From Falsihalocynthiibacter sp042445055 (GTDB lineage: Bacteria > Pseudomonadota > Alphaproteobacteria > Rhodobacterales > Rhodobacteraceae): 64,000 nt of DNA. The notes under the pieces are model-generated. The model ran no database searches. It saw only the letters and a program-made list of their open reading frames with translations, and had not been told where the DNA came from. The stretch covers positions 2,666,001 to 2,730,000 of the forward strand of contig NZ_CP170339.1 of assembly GCF_042445055.1 (NCBI RefSeq), written 5' to 3'. Positions 1 to 9,156 of the stretch are shown here, piece after piece. Positions within the stretch are counted from its first letter, which is position 1. Each line of letters opens with the position of its first letter. Made by a program: the position numbers and the translations under genes.

Positions 1-675
1 AAACGCCCCTTGCACACTCGGGTTGCCGAAAGCATCGAGGCTTATATTGAACAGAATAATATGCGGCCAGGTGACGAGCTTCCTTCAGAGGCCGAACTTT
101 GCGAATTAACAGGCGTGAGCCGTGTGGTTGTTCGCAGCGCGCTAAGCCAACTGGCCGGGCGTGGTGTTGTTAAAATCTCAAGTGGCCGCCGCGCACGGGT
201 TGGAAGCCTTGATCCAGAGGTTCTTGCAACTTTGGTTCAGCATGGCGTTGCGACTTCGCAGATTACGGTCGCAAAAGTTCTCGAAGTGCGCCGAGGTGTC
301 GAAGTTGCCGCAAGCCGTCTGGCCGCTATGCGTCGCACCGAGGAGCAAGCCGACGCCCTAACCGAAATCTGCACACTGATGGAACAGTCGATCGACAAAA
401 TCGAAGAGTTTGTGGAGCATGATTTCGCTTTTCATCTGAAGATCGCCGAAGCCACCGACAATCAACTCTATACCTACATTATCCAACCGCTCAGTATGTC
501 GATCAAAGCATCCATTGCGAAAGGCCGCGAAAAACAAAGCGACAAAGACAAGCTCGCCCGAATTCAGGACACCCACCGAGCGATCGAACGGGCAATACGC
601 GAAAAAGATCCCGAAGCAGCCGCAACCGCTATGTCAAACCACTTTGAGTATGCCGCAGAAGCTGTTGTTAATTAA
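1..675 (+). CDS. FadR-subfamily GntR transcriptional regulator (5' end outside window)
   Basis: An N-terminal winged helix-turn-helix of GntR type is visible (ELPSEAELCELTGVSRVVVR, then a second helix and wing), followed by an all-helical FCD effector domain with the family pattern EVRRGVEVAAS, DFAFHLKIAEA and HRAIERAIR. Such proteins are dimeric repressors that release DNA on binding a small acid or sugar acid. The reading frame is open to the left edge, so the true start lies upstream; the TTG at position 10 is only the first start-like codon. It runs toward the sugar operon but on the opposite strand, with a transposase remnant between them. Its target is unknown. Confidence 0.85.
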   Translation, partial: KRPLHTRVAESIEAYIEQNNMRPGDELPSEAELCELTGVSRVVVRSALSQLAGRGVVKISSGRRARVGSLDPEVLATLVQHGVATSQITVAKVLEVRRGVEVAASRLAAMRRTEEQADALTEICTLMEQSIDKIEEFVEHDFAFHLKIAEATDNQLYTYIIQPLSMSIKASIAKGREKQSDKDKLARIQDTHRAIERAIREKDPEAAATAMSNHFEYAAEAVVN

Positions 676-694
676 TACAAGATAGTCCCTGCTC

Positions 695-715
695 ATGGCG
701 GTTGCGCCATTTTTT
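695..715 (+). terminator. Rho-independent terminator of the GntR gene
   Basis: A perfect 6-bp stem (ATGGCG / CGCCAT) with a GTTG loop is followed at once by six T residues. It lies 20 bases after the stop codon of the GntR gene, which is textbook geometry. Confidence 0.85.
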
Positions 716-718
716 GGG

Positions 719-1355
719 AAGGCTGCAAACTTCGCATCCAGCGAAAGCGGTGCATCGCTCGCTCCCTTCGTCGAAACGGGAGATGAGAATTCTCAGCGCA
801 ATTGTTCTTCCAGCGTCCCGTTTCCTACTTAGTCGCATTGCCGATGACTTGCATCGCAGCACCAAATGAGCGCAACTTATCGGTGACCACGACCTCAGGC
901 GGCCCGTAGCGCTTCATCACTTTTCTTAAAAATTTTAGGGCTGCAGCACGGTTACGGCGTTTAGTGACTTAACTTTCCAGCACTTTACATTCATGGTCGA
1001 CGGCTCGCCAAAGGTAATGCGGCTCACCGTGAATGTTCACTTAAACCTCTTCTAGGTGCCATTGCCAGTTCGAGTAACACCGCATTCGATTGGCCCTTTT
1101 TCTGCGGATATCTGCTGCAAACATTGGACCAAATCTGTTCCACCATAAGCGCACAGTTTCGTGGCTGACGTCAATGCCACGTTCATGCAGCAGGTCCTCC
1201 ACATTCCGGCGCGACAATGGAAAACGCACGTAAAGCATCACCGCCAAGCGGATGACCTCTGGGCTGGTTTTGAAGTATCGAAAAGGAGAACGTTTTGCCA
1301 TGACAGAGGCTAGATCGTCACTCCGCCTCTCACAACCAAGTTTCCTCTGACATAG
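719..1355 (-). pseudogene. Decayed IS6-family transposase and right terminal end
   Basis: Read on the minus strand, the segment starting at 1301 (MAKRSPFRYFKTSPEVIRL) matches closely the intact IS6-type transposase at 9861-10568. The frame meets stop codons directly after WHLEEV and again further on, and the frame is shifted near the C-terminus (match continues to about 719). The end-specific motif CCTCTGACA lies near 1345-1352, 51 bases from the start codon, the same distance as in the intact copy. The opposite terminal end is missing, so the element can no longer move by itself. Its N-terminal helix-turn-helix part is intact; the DDE catalytic part is broken. Confidence 0.85.
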
Positions 1356-1513
1356 CCTCCCTACTGCAACGCACCGTTGATCAGACTGACTGGACATCCT
1401 GCCCGGAAAAAGCCGCCTTGACCATGGGTCCGCCCAAACGCCTTACAAAGACGATGCCAAATGTCTCACACGTGTCCCAAAATCAAAGTATATGTTGTTT
1501 TTTCCACATCAAG

Positions 1514-3244
1514 TCAGTGCGATTCCTTTGGCACGTCCGCACCCCTTCTGCCTACCAAAATATCGAAATCGGCCCCCCGATCCGCCTGAAGTACATGATT
1601 GATGTACAGGCGCTGGTATCCCGTTATCATATGCAGGTCTCTCGGCAGCCAGTCTTCCCGTCGTCTAGCCAATTCATCTTCGGAAACTTTCAGTTCAAGC
1701 CTTCGGTTTTCCACATCGACCGCGATCTGGTCGCCTGTTTGAACCAGAGCAATCGGACCTCCGGCGGCCGCTTCGGGCGCAGCATGCAGAATTACGGTAC
1801 CAAAAGCGGTACCGCTCATGCGCGCATCAGAGATGCGCACCATGTCGCGCACACCTTGCTGTAGCAATTTTGCCGGAAGACCCATGTTGCCGACCTCCGC
1901 CATCCCGGGATAGCCTTTCGGACCACAATTCTTGAGCACCAGAATGGAGTCAGGAGTTACATCAAGTGCAGGATCGTCGATTCTTGACTTGTAATCGTCG
2001 ATATCCTCAAACACGACCGCCGGACCGGTATGCTGCATCAACTCCGGGCTGGCGGCACTGGGTTTGATAACGGCACCGAGAGGTGCAAGGTTCCCTTCTA
2101 GTACCGCGATCCCGCCGCTTTCGGTTAAGGGTGCTCCCTCTGTACGGATCACATCGGGATTAAAGTTCTCGGCATCCGAGACCTGTTCCGCCACCGACAT
2201 GCCCGAAACTGTTGCGGCATCCCCGTGCAGCAGCCCGCTTTCCAGAAGATGACGCATAACAATGGGCAAACCACCGGCATAGTAAAAGTCCTCCATCAGG
2301 TACTGACCTGAGGGTTGTAAATTAAGGATCGTCGGCACATCCCGCCCGAAGGCATCCCAGTCTTGCGAGCTTAGTGGCACCTCAAGCCGCCCGGCAATCG
2401 CAATTAGATGCAGGATCGCATTGGTCGATCCGCCAATAGCGGCATTCACTCGGATCGCATTTTCAAAAGATTTGCGGGTGACGATATCACTCATTTTGAT
2501 GTCCTCACGGACCATGTCGACAATGCGCCTCCCAGCGTATTGCGATAAAGTGCGGCGGCGAGCATCCACTGCCGGAGTCGCTGCATTTTGTGGAAGACCT
2601 AGCCCCAATGCTTCGACCATCGAAGCCATAGTCGAAGCCGTGCCCATTGTCATACAGCTACCGGGGCTGCGCGACATGGATTGTTCAGCGGCCATTAGCT
2701 CTTGCTTTAATATCGTCCCTGCCCGCGCGTCCTCCGACATCTGCCAAACTGCTGTGCCCGAACCGATATCACAACCTCGGAGCTTGCCGTTCAGCATCGG
2801 CCCACCGGATACAACAATAGTCGGTAGATCACAGCTTGCCGCACCCATCACTAGCGACGGCGTGGTTTTATCGCATCCACAGAGCAGAACCACACCGTCC
2901 ATGGGATTGGCCCGGATACTTTCCTCGACATCCATGGAGGCAAGATTGCGAAATAGCATGGCGGTAGGACGGATATTATTTTCACCCAAACTCATTACGG
3001 GAAACTCAAAAGGCACACCGCCAGCTTCCAAAACGCCCCGCTTCACGCGCTCGGCAAGATCACGAAGGTGACCGTTGCATGGCGTGAACTCGGACCAAGT
3101 ATTGCAAATGCCGATCACGGGACGACCGTCGAAGTTGTCCGGCGGAGTGCCTTGGTTCAGCATCCAGCCGCGATGGATCATCGAATCCTTATCAGTGCCA
3201 CCAAACCATTCCTGGGACCGCCGTTTTTTTGGGTCTTCACTCAT
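1514..3244 (-). CDS. IlvD/Edd-family sugar-acid dehydratase, L-arabinonate dehydratase-like
   Basis: At 576 residues it has the length and layout of the pentonate/hexonate dehydratases, cytoplasmic Fe-S enzymes that turn an aldonate into a 2-keto-3-deoxy acid. Cluster-ligand cysteines are in place: C56 in TPCNGH, C124 in CGCDKTTPS and C197 in GSCMTMGTAS, plus the late SDARMSGTAFGT serine motif. It resembles most the L-arabinonate dehydratase of Rhizobium as I remember that sequence, but members with different aldonate substrates look alike, so the exact substrate is open. It is the last gene of the operon and overlaps the SMP-30 lactonase gene by four bases (ATGA), which fits lactone opening followed by dehydration. 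Confidence 0.88.
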   Translation of the reverse strand: MSEDPKKRRSQEWFGGTDKDSMIHRGWMLNQGTPPDNFDGRPVIGICNTWSEFTPCNGHLRDLAERVKRGVLEAGGVPFEFPVMSLGENNIRPTAMLFRNLASMDVEESIRANPMDGVVLLCGCDKTTPSLVMGAASCDLPTIVVSGGPMLNGKLRGCDIGSGTAVWQMSEDARAGTILKQELMAAEQSMSRSPGSCMTMGTASTMASMVEALGLGLPQNAATPAVDARRRTLSQYAGRRIVDMVREDIKMSDIVTRKSFENAIRVNAAIGGSTNAILHLIAIAGRLEVPLSSQDWDAFGRDVPTILNLQPSGQYLMEDFYYAGGLPIVMRHLLESGLLHGDAATVSGMSVAEQVSDAENFNPDVIRTEGAPLTESGGIAVLEGNLAPLGAVIKPSAASPELMQHTGPAVVFEDIDDYKSRIDDPALDVTPDSILVLKNCGPKGYPGMAEVGNMGLPAKLLQQGVRDMVRISDARMSGTAFGTVILHAAPEAAAGGPIALVQTGDQIAVDVENRRLELKVSEDELARRREDWLPRDLHMITGYQRLYINHVLQADRGADFDILVGRRGADVPKESH

Positions 3245-4134
3245 GTCAAAATATCTTTCTTTGCAGAACCGAACATATTCGGAGGCAGACCAACCACGCC
3301 GGTAAGCGCGGCGAACAAAGAACCACTTTCGGGGTAGGCGGCAAGATCAGCGTCATCGAGCAGGATGCGCGCCGTTGTAATATAGAGATCGCGAAGCTCT
3401 GGCCCGCCGAAACAGCAACTGGTGATCATCGGCACCGGCAAAGCTAGCGAATAAATATGATCGCCTTCAGGATTATAGCAACCAATACGACCAGCCGTGA
3501 TCTGACAGATCCAAACATTGCCTTCACTGTCGATGGTCATCCCGTCGCACAAACCACCGAATGGTTTCAGGTCTACAAATACCTTGCGGTTCGAGAGCTT
3601 CCCAGAGAAGAGGTCAAGATCAAATGACAACACTTCGCCCTCCATTGTGTCGCCGAGATACAGGACGCGACCATCGTTGGAAACGGCGGGGCCATTCAGG
3701 CATTTGAAGCCCTCTACTTGCTTCGTAGCGGAACCGCCCGGTGTTAGGCGCCACAACGCGCCAGTCTGGGCCTTGGCATCAAAGTCCATACTAGATATCC
3801 ATAGATTTCCCGCGGGATCGACCGTGGCATCATTGAACCTGTTGCTCATTAGCTCCATATCGTCCGCCGACCAGATCAGGCGCTCGTCTTCACTGGCTTC
3901 GTCAAATGCCACCACTTCTCTTCGGCGCACCAAAATCAATTCACCAGCAGAAGAAGGAAGCACCGCGCCGATTTCGGATGGTTGCGGATAAGTACGAACA
4001 TCACTGCCATCCGGCGCCGCAGTCATAAATGCCTTGCCAAGAATGTCGACCCAAGCAATACGCTCCTGATCCGGCAACCACATCATGCCCTCGCCCAGAG
4101 TATCGCTGCGTCGCGCTACTTGCCAAACGGTCAC
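3241..4134 (-). CDS. SMP-30/gluconolactonase-family sugar lactonase
   Basis: A 297-residue six-bladed beta-propeller of the SMP-30/Gnl/regucalcin family, which hydrolyses aldonolactones to aldonates with one divalent metal. The expected metal ligands are present: E15 (LGEGMMW), N147 (CLNGPA) and D197 (LCDGM), with N101 (RFNDATVD) at the substrate site. No signal peptide is seen, so it should act in the cytoplasm. Start and stop overlap both neighbours by four bases (dehydratase downstream, GntR regulator upstream), indicating coupled translation. The sugar is not determined by sequence; the operon suggests a pentose or 6-deoxyhexose. Confidence 0.88.
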   Translation of the reverse strand: MTVWQVARRSDTLGEGMMWLPDQERIAWVDILGKAFMTAAPDGSDVRTYPQPSEIGAVLPSSAGELILVRRREVVAFDEASEDERLIWSADDMELMSNRFNDATVDPAGNLWISSMDFDAKAQTGALWRLTPGGSATKQVEGFKCLNGPAVSNDGRVLYLGDTMEGEVLSFDLDLFSGKLSNRKVFVDLKPFGGLCDGMTIDSEGNVWICQITAGRIGCYNPEGDHIYSLALPVPMITSCCFGGPELRDLYITTARILLDDADLAAYPESGSLFAALTGVVGLPPNMFGSAKKDILT

Positions 4135-4832
4135 CGTTCCAACTCCATAGCGTGCATCTTTTTGATGTCGTTCTCGTTTTTGCTCAACAGCTCGATTGAC
4201 GCGGCCCGCGCTCTGTCCGGATCACCACCGCGGATGGCTTCGGCAATGATCCTGTGCTCCTCAAGATTACGAATAAAGGCATTGTCGACCTGTATGGATA
4301 AGTTGAAATTCGCCCTTAAAAGCATCGAAATGCTTTCGTTGAATGATCTCAACAAAGGGTTACCGCAGGCCTCGAGCACAGCTCCGTGAAACCGGACATC
4401 AAATTCGATGGCGCGCTTGGGATCGTTGGCATATTTTTCCATGCTGTCGTAACACTCAAGGATTTCAAGCACTTGTCGCGGGCTCGCGCGTTCGGCAGCA
4501 AGCGCCGCTGCTTCGGGCTCGAATATCCTTCGCATCTCAGACAGCGACGTTAGCAAGGCATCGCGCGTGTTATCCTCGCTCAGCATCCAGGTAAGGACCT
4601 GAGGATCGAGCAAGTTCCACTTTTCCGGCAACTCAACGAAGGTACCGTTGCGACGCTGTGATCGGATCAGATTCTTGGCTGCCAGAGTCTTGACCGCTTC
4701 CCGAACAATATTGCGGCTTGCACCGAATTCAGTCACCAAGTCATTTTCAACAAGTGCCTGCTGTCCGGGTTCTAGATCCCCCCGTATAATCCTGCGGCCA
4801 ATCTCGTCAGCGATGGTTTGCGCGATACTCAA
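4131..4832 (-). CDS. FadR-subfamily GntR regulator of the sugar operon
   Basis: 233 residues: N-terminal winged HTH (EFGASRNIVREAVKTLAAKN) and C-terminal FCD domain with the pattern DVRFHGAVLEACGNPLL and a late EEHRIIAEAIRGGD helix. The FCD pocket usually binds a carboxylated ligand, here plausibly an aldonate or keto-deoxy acid of the encoded pathway. It lies inside the operon, 21 bases after the aldolase-like gene and overlapping the lactonase gene, so it probably autoregulates. The perfect dyad at 9157-9193 ahead of the operon is the obvious candidate target; that link is inference. Confidence 0.88.
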   Translation of the reverse strand: MSIAQTIADEIGRRIIRGDLEPGQQALVENDLVTEFGASRNIVREAVKTLAAKNLIRSQRRNGTFVELPEKWNLLDPQVLTWMLSEDNTRDALLTSLSEMRRIFEPEAAALAAERASPRQVLEILECYDSMEKYANDPKRAIEFDVRFHGAVLEACGNPLLRSFNESISMLLRANFNLSIQVDNAFIRNLEEHRIIAEAIRGGDPDRARAASIELLSKNENDIKKMHAMELER

Positions 4833-4853
4833 GGTAATACACCCCTATCCTAT

Positions 4854-5501
4854 TCAGAATTTACCGTATTCAAGATAAGCGTCTCGTGGAGACACCCCAT
4901 CAAGGATCGCTTTGCGCACAAGGTTCTCGGTTTGCATAACTTCTTCGACTTCGGTGATGACTTCTCCAGCAATACTTCCCGGGATCACAACGGCACCGTC
5001 GATATCGGCTATTAGGTAATCACCGGGCGCAATCTTGACACTACAGAAATCCAACTCGACCTCGAAGCTGTCTGGTGTCCATGCGCCGACAATATCGCGC
5101 GGCGTATAAAACCGCGACATAACCGGGAAACCAATATTGACGATAAAATCGCAATCACGACAGCCTCCATCGGTCACATATCCCTTAACTCCGCGATATT
5201 GAAGCGTCTCGGCGCTAAGCTCCCCCATCAAAGCCAAATCTTCGTCCTGACCCGTGGAAATAACGACGTGCCCCTTTGGCGCAGCCGACAAAAATTCGGT
5301 CCATCGCAGCAGCGTTTCATGCCCATCCATACCGTGCTTCGGACTACCCGATACAGTAAAGACCGGCCCTGCCAGCTTTGTCTTGGGGTCAAGTGGCCGC
5401 AGGTCCTTGGGCAAGACGGTGTTCGTAATTCCGCGCCCGCGCAGTACGTCATAGACCGCGCCGCTGTAGCATTGTTCAAGGCGCTCTCCGAGAGTTGCCA
5501 T
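4854..5501 (-). CDS. RraA/HMG-aldolase family protein, possible keto-deoxy sugar acid aldolase
   Basis: 215 residues of the RraA-like fold. The family holds both class II pyruvate aldolases (4-hydroxy-4-methyl-2-oxoglutarate / 4-carboxy-4-hydroxy-2-oxoadipate aldolases) and the RNase E inhibitor RraA. Here the aldolase Arg-Asp pair is kept (R115-D116 in DGGCRDCDF) with GEL at 93-95, arguing for an enzyme. The ATG at 5501 is chosen because GGAGGA lies just upstream; earlier in-frame starts overlap the dehydrogenase gene. Position after a dehydratase-type pathway suggests cleavage of a 2-keto-3-deoxy acid to pyruvate plus an aldehyde, but that substrate is inferred, not shown. Confidence 0.8.
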   Translation of the reverse strand: MATLGERLEQCYSGAVYDVLRGRGITNTVLPKDLRPLDPKTKLAGPVFTVSGSPKHGMDGHETLLRWTEFLSAAPKGHVVISTGQDEDLALMGELSAETLQYRGVKGYVTDGGCRDCDFIVNIGFPVMSRFYTPRDIVGAWTPDSFEVELDFCSVKIAPGDYLIADIDGAVVIPGSIAGEVITEVEEVMQTENLVRKAILDGVSPRDAYLEYGKF

Positions 5502-5520
5502 CTTTGTCCTCCTTAGCGTA

Positions 5521-6297
5521 TTAGATCCAGCCGCCATCAACTGTGTAGGTGCCCGACGTACACATACGCGCATCGTCAGAAGCCAGGAAAGCCGCTAAGT
5601 TGGCGACATAGACCGGCTCGATTAATTCCTTAAGACACTGACCGTCATAGATAGTCTTCTCTAGTTCTTTTGTTAGCCACATCTGAATCTGCTTCTCGGT
5701 CTTGATGAAGCCGGGGATGATGCAATTGACGCGGATGCCCTCCGGCCCCAATTCGCGCGCCAACCCATTTGTCAGCCCCTCAATCGCTGCTTTCGACGTG
5801 ACATAAGCCGACAACTGATCCAATCCAAGTCGCCAACTGCACGACCCCATGTTGATGATCACACCGCGGCCCCGTGCCTTCATGCCTTCGGCCACAGCTT
5901 GAGCGGCAAAAAACTGATGATCCAGGTTCACGGCAAGGCTCTTGCGCCAGAATTCCGGCGTTACCTCGCCTATTGAGTGACGCAGATCATTTGCAGCGTT
6001 GTTAACAAGAACATCGATACCTTCAACCGCTGCGTCGCTCGTTGCAATCGCCTCTTGCAAAGCGTCCACGTCGCTAATGTCGACGTTATGAAAGACCGGA
6101 ACATGCGCGACACCTTTGCCCTTCAAATCGGCCACAAGGGCTTCGGATGCGGCGGAACTTATGTCAACAAACGCCACTCGAGCGCCCTGCCGCGCAAATC
6201 CCGCAACAATTTCGGCACCAATACCACTGCCGCCACCGGAAACAAATACGCCTCGGTCACGCAAGCTAGGATATATAGCGAATTCGGGGCCGCTCAT
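5521..6297 (-). CDS. Short-chain dehydrogenase/reductase, likely sugar 1-dehydrogenase
   Basis: 258-residue classical SDR: dinucleotide motif GGGSGIG at 21-27, an acidic residue at the end of strand 2 (VDIS) pointing to NAD preference, NNAAN at 99-103, catalytic S152, Y165 and K169 (YVTSK), and a PGF loop. In this operon it would oxidise the transported sugar at C1 to its lactone, substrate for the SMP-30 lactonase. It overlaps the ABC ATPase gene by four bases and lies 19 bases upstream of the aldolase-like gene. Specific substrate unknown. Confidence 0.85.
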   Translation of the reverse strand: MSGPEFAIYPSLRDRGVFVSGGGSGIGAEIVAGFARQGARVAFVDISSAASEALVADLKGKGVAHVPVFHNVDISDVDALQEAIATSDAAVEGIDVLVNNAANDLRHSIGEVTPEFWRKSLAVNLDHQFFAAQAVAEGMKARGRGVIINMGSCSWRLGLDQLSAYVTSKAAIEGLTNGLARELGPEGIRVNCIIPGFIKTEKQIQMWLTKELEKTIYDGQCLKELIEPVYVANLAAFLASDDARMCTSGTYTVDGGWI

Positions 6298-7031
6298 GAG
6301 TTAATCACCATTTGTGTCAAACCCTCGACGCTTGTGTCCTCTTTACGGATGTCATGCACCTTGCGGCCATGGCTCATCACAACGAAACGGTCGCAAATGC
6401 TATATGCGTGATAGATGTTGTGAGTCACAAATGCCGCGGATGTCCCCTTATCACGCAATCCGTCTATATAATCCAATAGCTTGTTCGTCTCGCGCACTGA
6501 CAGGGCGGACGTCGGTTCGTCCAAAAGCAGCACCGATTTGCGGAAATGCACGGCACGCGCGATCGCCACAGCCTGACGTTGACCGCCTGAAAGCGAACCC
6601 ACCATCTGATCGGCCGAGTCAATTCCCGAGATATCTACACCCGATGAAAGCTCATCCAGAGTTATCTTTTTCATCTCGTTTTCCTTGAGAAAACCAAACT
6701 TGCCACGCAACTCACGTCCCAGAAACATGTTGCGCCAGATTTCCATCTCTCCAACTACGGCCATGTCCTGATAAATCGTCTCGATTCCGATGGACTCGGC
6801 GTCCTGTCGGCTGTTCAACGACGCCTTGACACCGTTCGCGAAAACCTCGCCCGATGTCGGTGGGTTTATGCCCGACAGAAGCTTTACAAGCGTGCTTTTT
6901 CCTGCTCCGTTGTCCCCCAATAGGCCGACAACCTCGTTGCGGTCTATGTGGAAATCTACACCACGCAAGGCTTCAAGGTTTCCATAGCGTTTCGTTACGT
7001 CCTTGACTTCAATCAACGGAGCTTGGGTCAT
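6294..7031 (-). CDS. Sugar ABC transporter ATP-binding protein (CUT2 type, single ABC domain)
   Basis: 245 residues with one nucleotide-binding domain: Walker A GDNGAGKST (39-47), Q-loop YQD, signature LSGGQRQ (147-153), Walker B VLLLDEP (167-173) and switch H204. Classical RbsA/XylG/AraG proteins carry two such domains in about 500 residues; this is the short, FrcA-like form known in alphaproteobacteria, presumably working as a homodimer. It overlaps the permease gene upstream and the dehydrogenase gene downstream by four bases each. Confidence 0.92.
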   Translation of the reverse strand: MTQAPLIEVKDVTKRYGNLEALRGVDFHIDRNEVVGLLGDNGAGKSTLVKLLSGINPPTSGEVFANGVKASLNSRQDAESIGIETIYQDMAVVGEMEIWRNMFLGRELRGKFGFLKENEMKKITLDELSSGVDISGIDSADQMVGSLSGGQRQAVAIARAVHFRKSVLLLDEPTSALSVRETNKLLDYIDGLRDKGTSAAFVTHNIYHAYSICDRFVVMSHGRKVHDIRKEDTSVEGLTQMVINS

Positions 7032-8068
7032 TTTGCTGCCTTTCCGCCGACCAATTGGTTGGCAATCGCAGCCAGCACGATCAACGCGCCGACGAAAATA
7101 TCAAGGTAGAAACCAGGCGCCCGCATCAACAACAGAACATCCTGGATAGTGTAGATCAGCGCCGCGCCGAGAAATACCCCGATCATCGAGCCGCGCCCAC
7201 CCGTTAGGGCTACGCCCCCGATTACACAGGCAGCAATGGCTTGAAGCTCGAGCCCGCCACCTTGCGCTGGCGTCACGCTCCCAACACGGGCCGCGCTGAT
7301 GATACCTGACAATGCTGCGCAAGCTCCTGCCAACGCAAAACAAGTTAACTTCACCTTGGCCGGATTGACGCCGTTCGCCGTTGCAGCGGCACGGTCGCCT
7401 CCGACGGCGAAGATATGATTGCCAAACGCGTGATGGCGCAGCACCAGTTGGAAGATAACCGCCAGCAACAAGAACCATACGAAAGGCATCTCAAGCGGGC
7501 CTAATTTGCCTGCCATCAAGTTGCGGAACCCTTCCGAACCCTCAAAGCGGATGGCCTGAGCGCCGTGCACGAAAAAGATCATGCCCTTCCAAAATAGCAT
7601 CGCGCCGAGCGACACAATGAAAGAAGGCAACGCGAACTTCAGCGCCAGAAAACCGTTGAACATAGATATCATCGCCCCGACCGCGATGATCATCGGCGCT
7701 GCTATCCACGCAGGCATTCCATATGCGATCAACATTGAGCAAACGACAGCAGTGAAGGCATAAATTGACCCAACCGACAAGTCAAACTCGCCTGAAATCA
7801 TGAGCAATCCAACCCCAAGCGCAAGGATACCCAGTGTTGGGATGGCCTTAAGCATTATCGAAATGTTGGAAGGCGACAGGTAACGGAACTGATCTGGATA
7901 AATCAGTCCTGCAATGACGCACAACACTTGGATGAGGACGAAGGCAATCAGGATATTGCCGGCTGGAGTTGCCAGAAGTCGGTCCAGGGCGCCTGCCATT
8001 CCGGAGCGTCTCTTAATACGCGCGGGCGATGGTGGGGGTGTTGGTTGAATAGTATCGGGCATTGTCAT
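7028..8068 (-). CDS. Sugar ABC transporter permease (RbsC/XylH/FrcC family)
   Basis: 346 residues, strongly hydrophobic, with about nine to ten membrane segments starting near residue 35 and the CUT2 permease patterns GELDLSVGS-like (GEFDLSVGSIYAF) and ALTGGRGSMIGVFLGA near the C-terminus, the cytoplasmic loop that contacts the ATPase. A proline-rich basic N-terminus precedes the first segment. As the only permease gene it should form a homodimer. Its stop overlaps the ATPase start by four bases. Confidence 0.92.
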   Translation of the reverse strand: MTMPDTIQPTPPPSPARIKRRSGMAGALDRLLATPAGNILIAFVLIQVLCVIAGLIYPDQFRYLSPSNISIMLKAIPTLGILALGVGLLMISGEFDLSVGSIYAFTAVVCSMLIAYGMPAWIAAPMIIAVGAMISMFNGFLALKFALPSFIVSLGAMLFWKGMIFFVHGAQAIRFEGSEGFRNLMAGKLGPLEMPFVWFLLLAVIFQLVLRHHAFGNHIFAVGGDRAAATANGVNPAKVKLTCFALAGACAALSGIISAARVGSVTPAQGGGLELQAIAACVIGGVALTGGRGSMIGVFLGAALIYTIQDVLLLMRAPGFYLDIFVGALIVLAAIANQLVGGKAAK

Positions 8069-8120
8069 GGTTCTAACTCAGGTAACTTTACATCAGGACG
8101 GTTAAAAATGAGGACTGAAT

Positions 8121-8153
8121 GCATCGGGGGCCTCGCTTAATGGCACCCGATGC
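8121..8153 (-). promoter_or_regulatory. Stem-loop between binding-protein and permease genes
   Basis: Two 12-base arms (8121-8132 and 8142-8153) pair with a single mismatch around a 9-base loop, just after the binding-protein stop codon. Such intercistronic hairpins in transporter operons often protect the upstream message or partly stop transcription, giving excess binding protein over membrane subunits. A short T-run follows only about a dozen bases later, so it is not a classical full terminator. Confidence 0.6.
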
Positions 8154-8162
8154 ATGGGGATA

Positions 8163-9110
8163 TCAGCGGGTTTTGCCCGCCAAAGCTACCGCCGCTTCAT
8201 AATTCGACTTATCGATCAGCCCACTACCGCCGGTACTCAGATCAGCGGGATACAGCCCGTAACGGATGTAATGTGCCATCTGCGCAACCGAGTAGTAGCC
8301 CTGACTATAAGGTTGCTGATCAACGGTTGCTGTAATGCGTCCGCTGGCGATCCCGTCCAGAATTTCTGGCGCTACATCAAAGCCGCCGATTGGCACATTC
8401 ATGCCGGTTTCATCCAGCGCTTGCTGCGCCATCATCATCGGCTGCTGGCCAAGGCCAATAATTGCTTTGATGTCTGAATTCCCGATTAGATATTGTGTCA
8501 TGGCCGTCAATACTTCCGGCAGTCGATCAGTCACACCAACTAGATCCGCTTTGGCACCAACCTCTTCCAGAGCTTTTTGCACACCAGAGTGGCGCAGTAC
8601 TGCATACGCAGCCTCCGGATATTCAACCGGCGTAAACACAACGTCACCCTCCCCGATGCCGTGGTCCGCAATCATGCGCTTACCGATTGTATAGCCTGCA
8701 TCGACAAAATTCTGACCGACAAACGCCATACGACAGTTCCCGTCCGCCCCCTCGCTGTCATCAATATTAAAGCTGACAACCGGCGTGCCGTTTTCAATTG
8801 CGTCGCACACAGCTTCGTCAAAGGCATTGTCGTCCCAGATTTCGACCAGAAGCCCGTCCACCCCGTTTGCAAGCGCCGTCTCCATGACATTGTTCTGTCG
8901 AACGACATCATTTTGCGCATATTGGATGTCCAAATTGACGTTCAACAATTCGGCTGCGGTGTTGGCCCCTAGCTCCAGAGGCTGGAAAAATGGCACCCCC
9001 GCCGAAGCATAGATGATCATAGTGATATCAACCGGTTCTTCCTCGGCTGCGGCGAAAGTTGGCACAGTTATTGCCGCGCATAGAGCAGCGGCGGAAACAA
9101 GCTTCTTCAT
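8163..9110 (-). CDS. Periplasmic sugar-binding protein of the ABC transporter (type I, Peripla_BP_4)
   Basis: 315 residues. The start at 9110 has GGAGG eight bases upstream and opens a standard Sec signal peptide (MKKLVSAAALCAAITVPTFA, cleavage near AAA-EEE). The mature part has the ribose/xylose-binding-protein layout: SAGVPFFQPLELGANTAAE, ENGTPVVSFNID hinge region, VGQNFVDAGYTIGKRM, and IGGFDVAPEILDGI. It delivers the sugar to the permease encoded next. First gene of the operon, 64 bases downstream of the dyad at 9157-9193 when measured on the transcribed strand. Confidence 0.92.
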   Translation of the reverse strand: MKKLVSAAALCAAITVPTFAAAEEEPVDITMIIYASAGVPFFQPLELGANTAAELLNVNLDIQYAQNDVVRQNNVMETALANGVDGLLVEIWDDNAFDEAVCDAIENGTPVVSFNIDDSEGADGNCRMAFVGQNFVDAGYTIGKRMIADHGIGEGDVVFTPVEYPEAAYAVLRHSGVQKALEEVGAKADLVGVTDRLPEVLTAMTQYLIGNSDIKAIIGLGQQPMMMAQQALDETGMNVPIGGFDVAPEILDGIASGRITATVDQQPYSQGYYSVAQMAHYIRYGLYPADLSTGGSGLIDKSNYEAAVALAGKTR

Positions 9111-9156
9111 CGGTTCCTCCCATAGGTTCTGAAGAGTGCCTATAAAGCTAAACATA

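Noticed and set aside
2421..3071. 216-codon plus-strand frame opposite the dehydratase gene
   Set aside because: Antisense to a conserved Fe-S dehydratase; Ser/Arg-rich composition typical of an antisense shadow.
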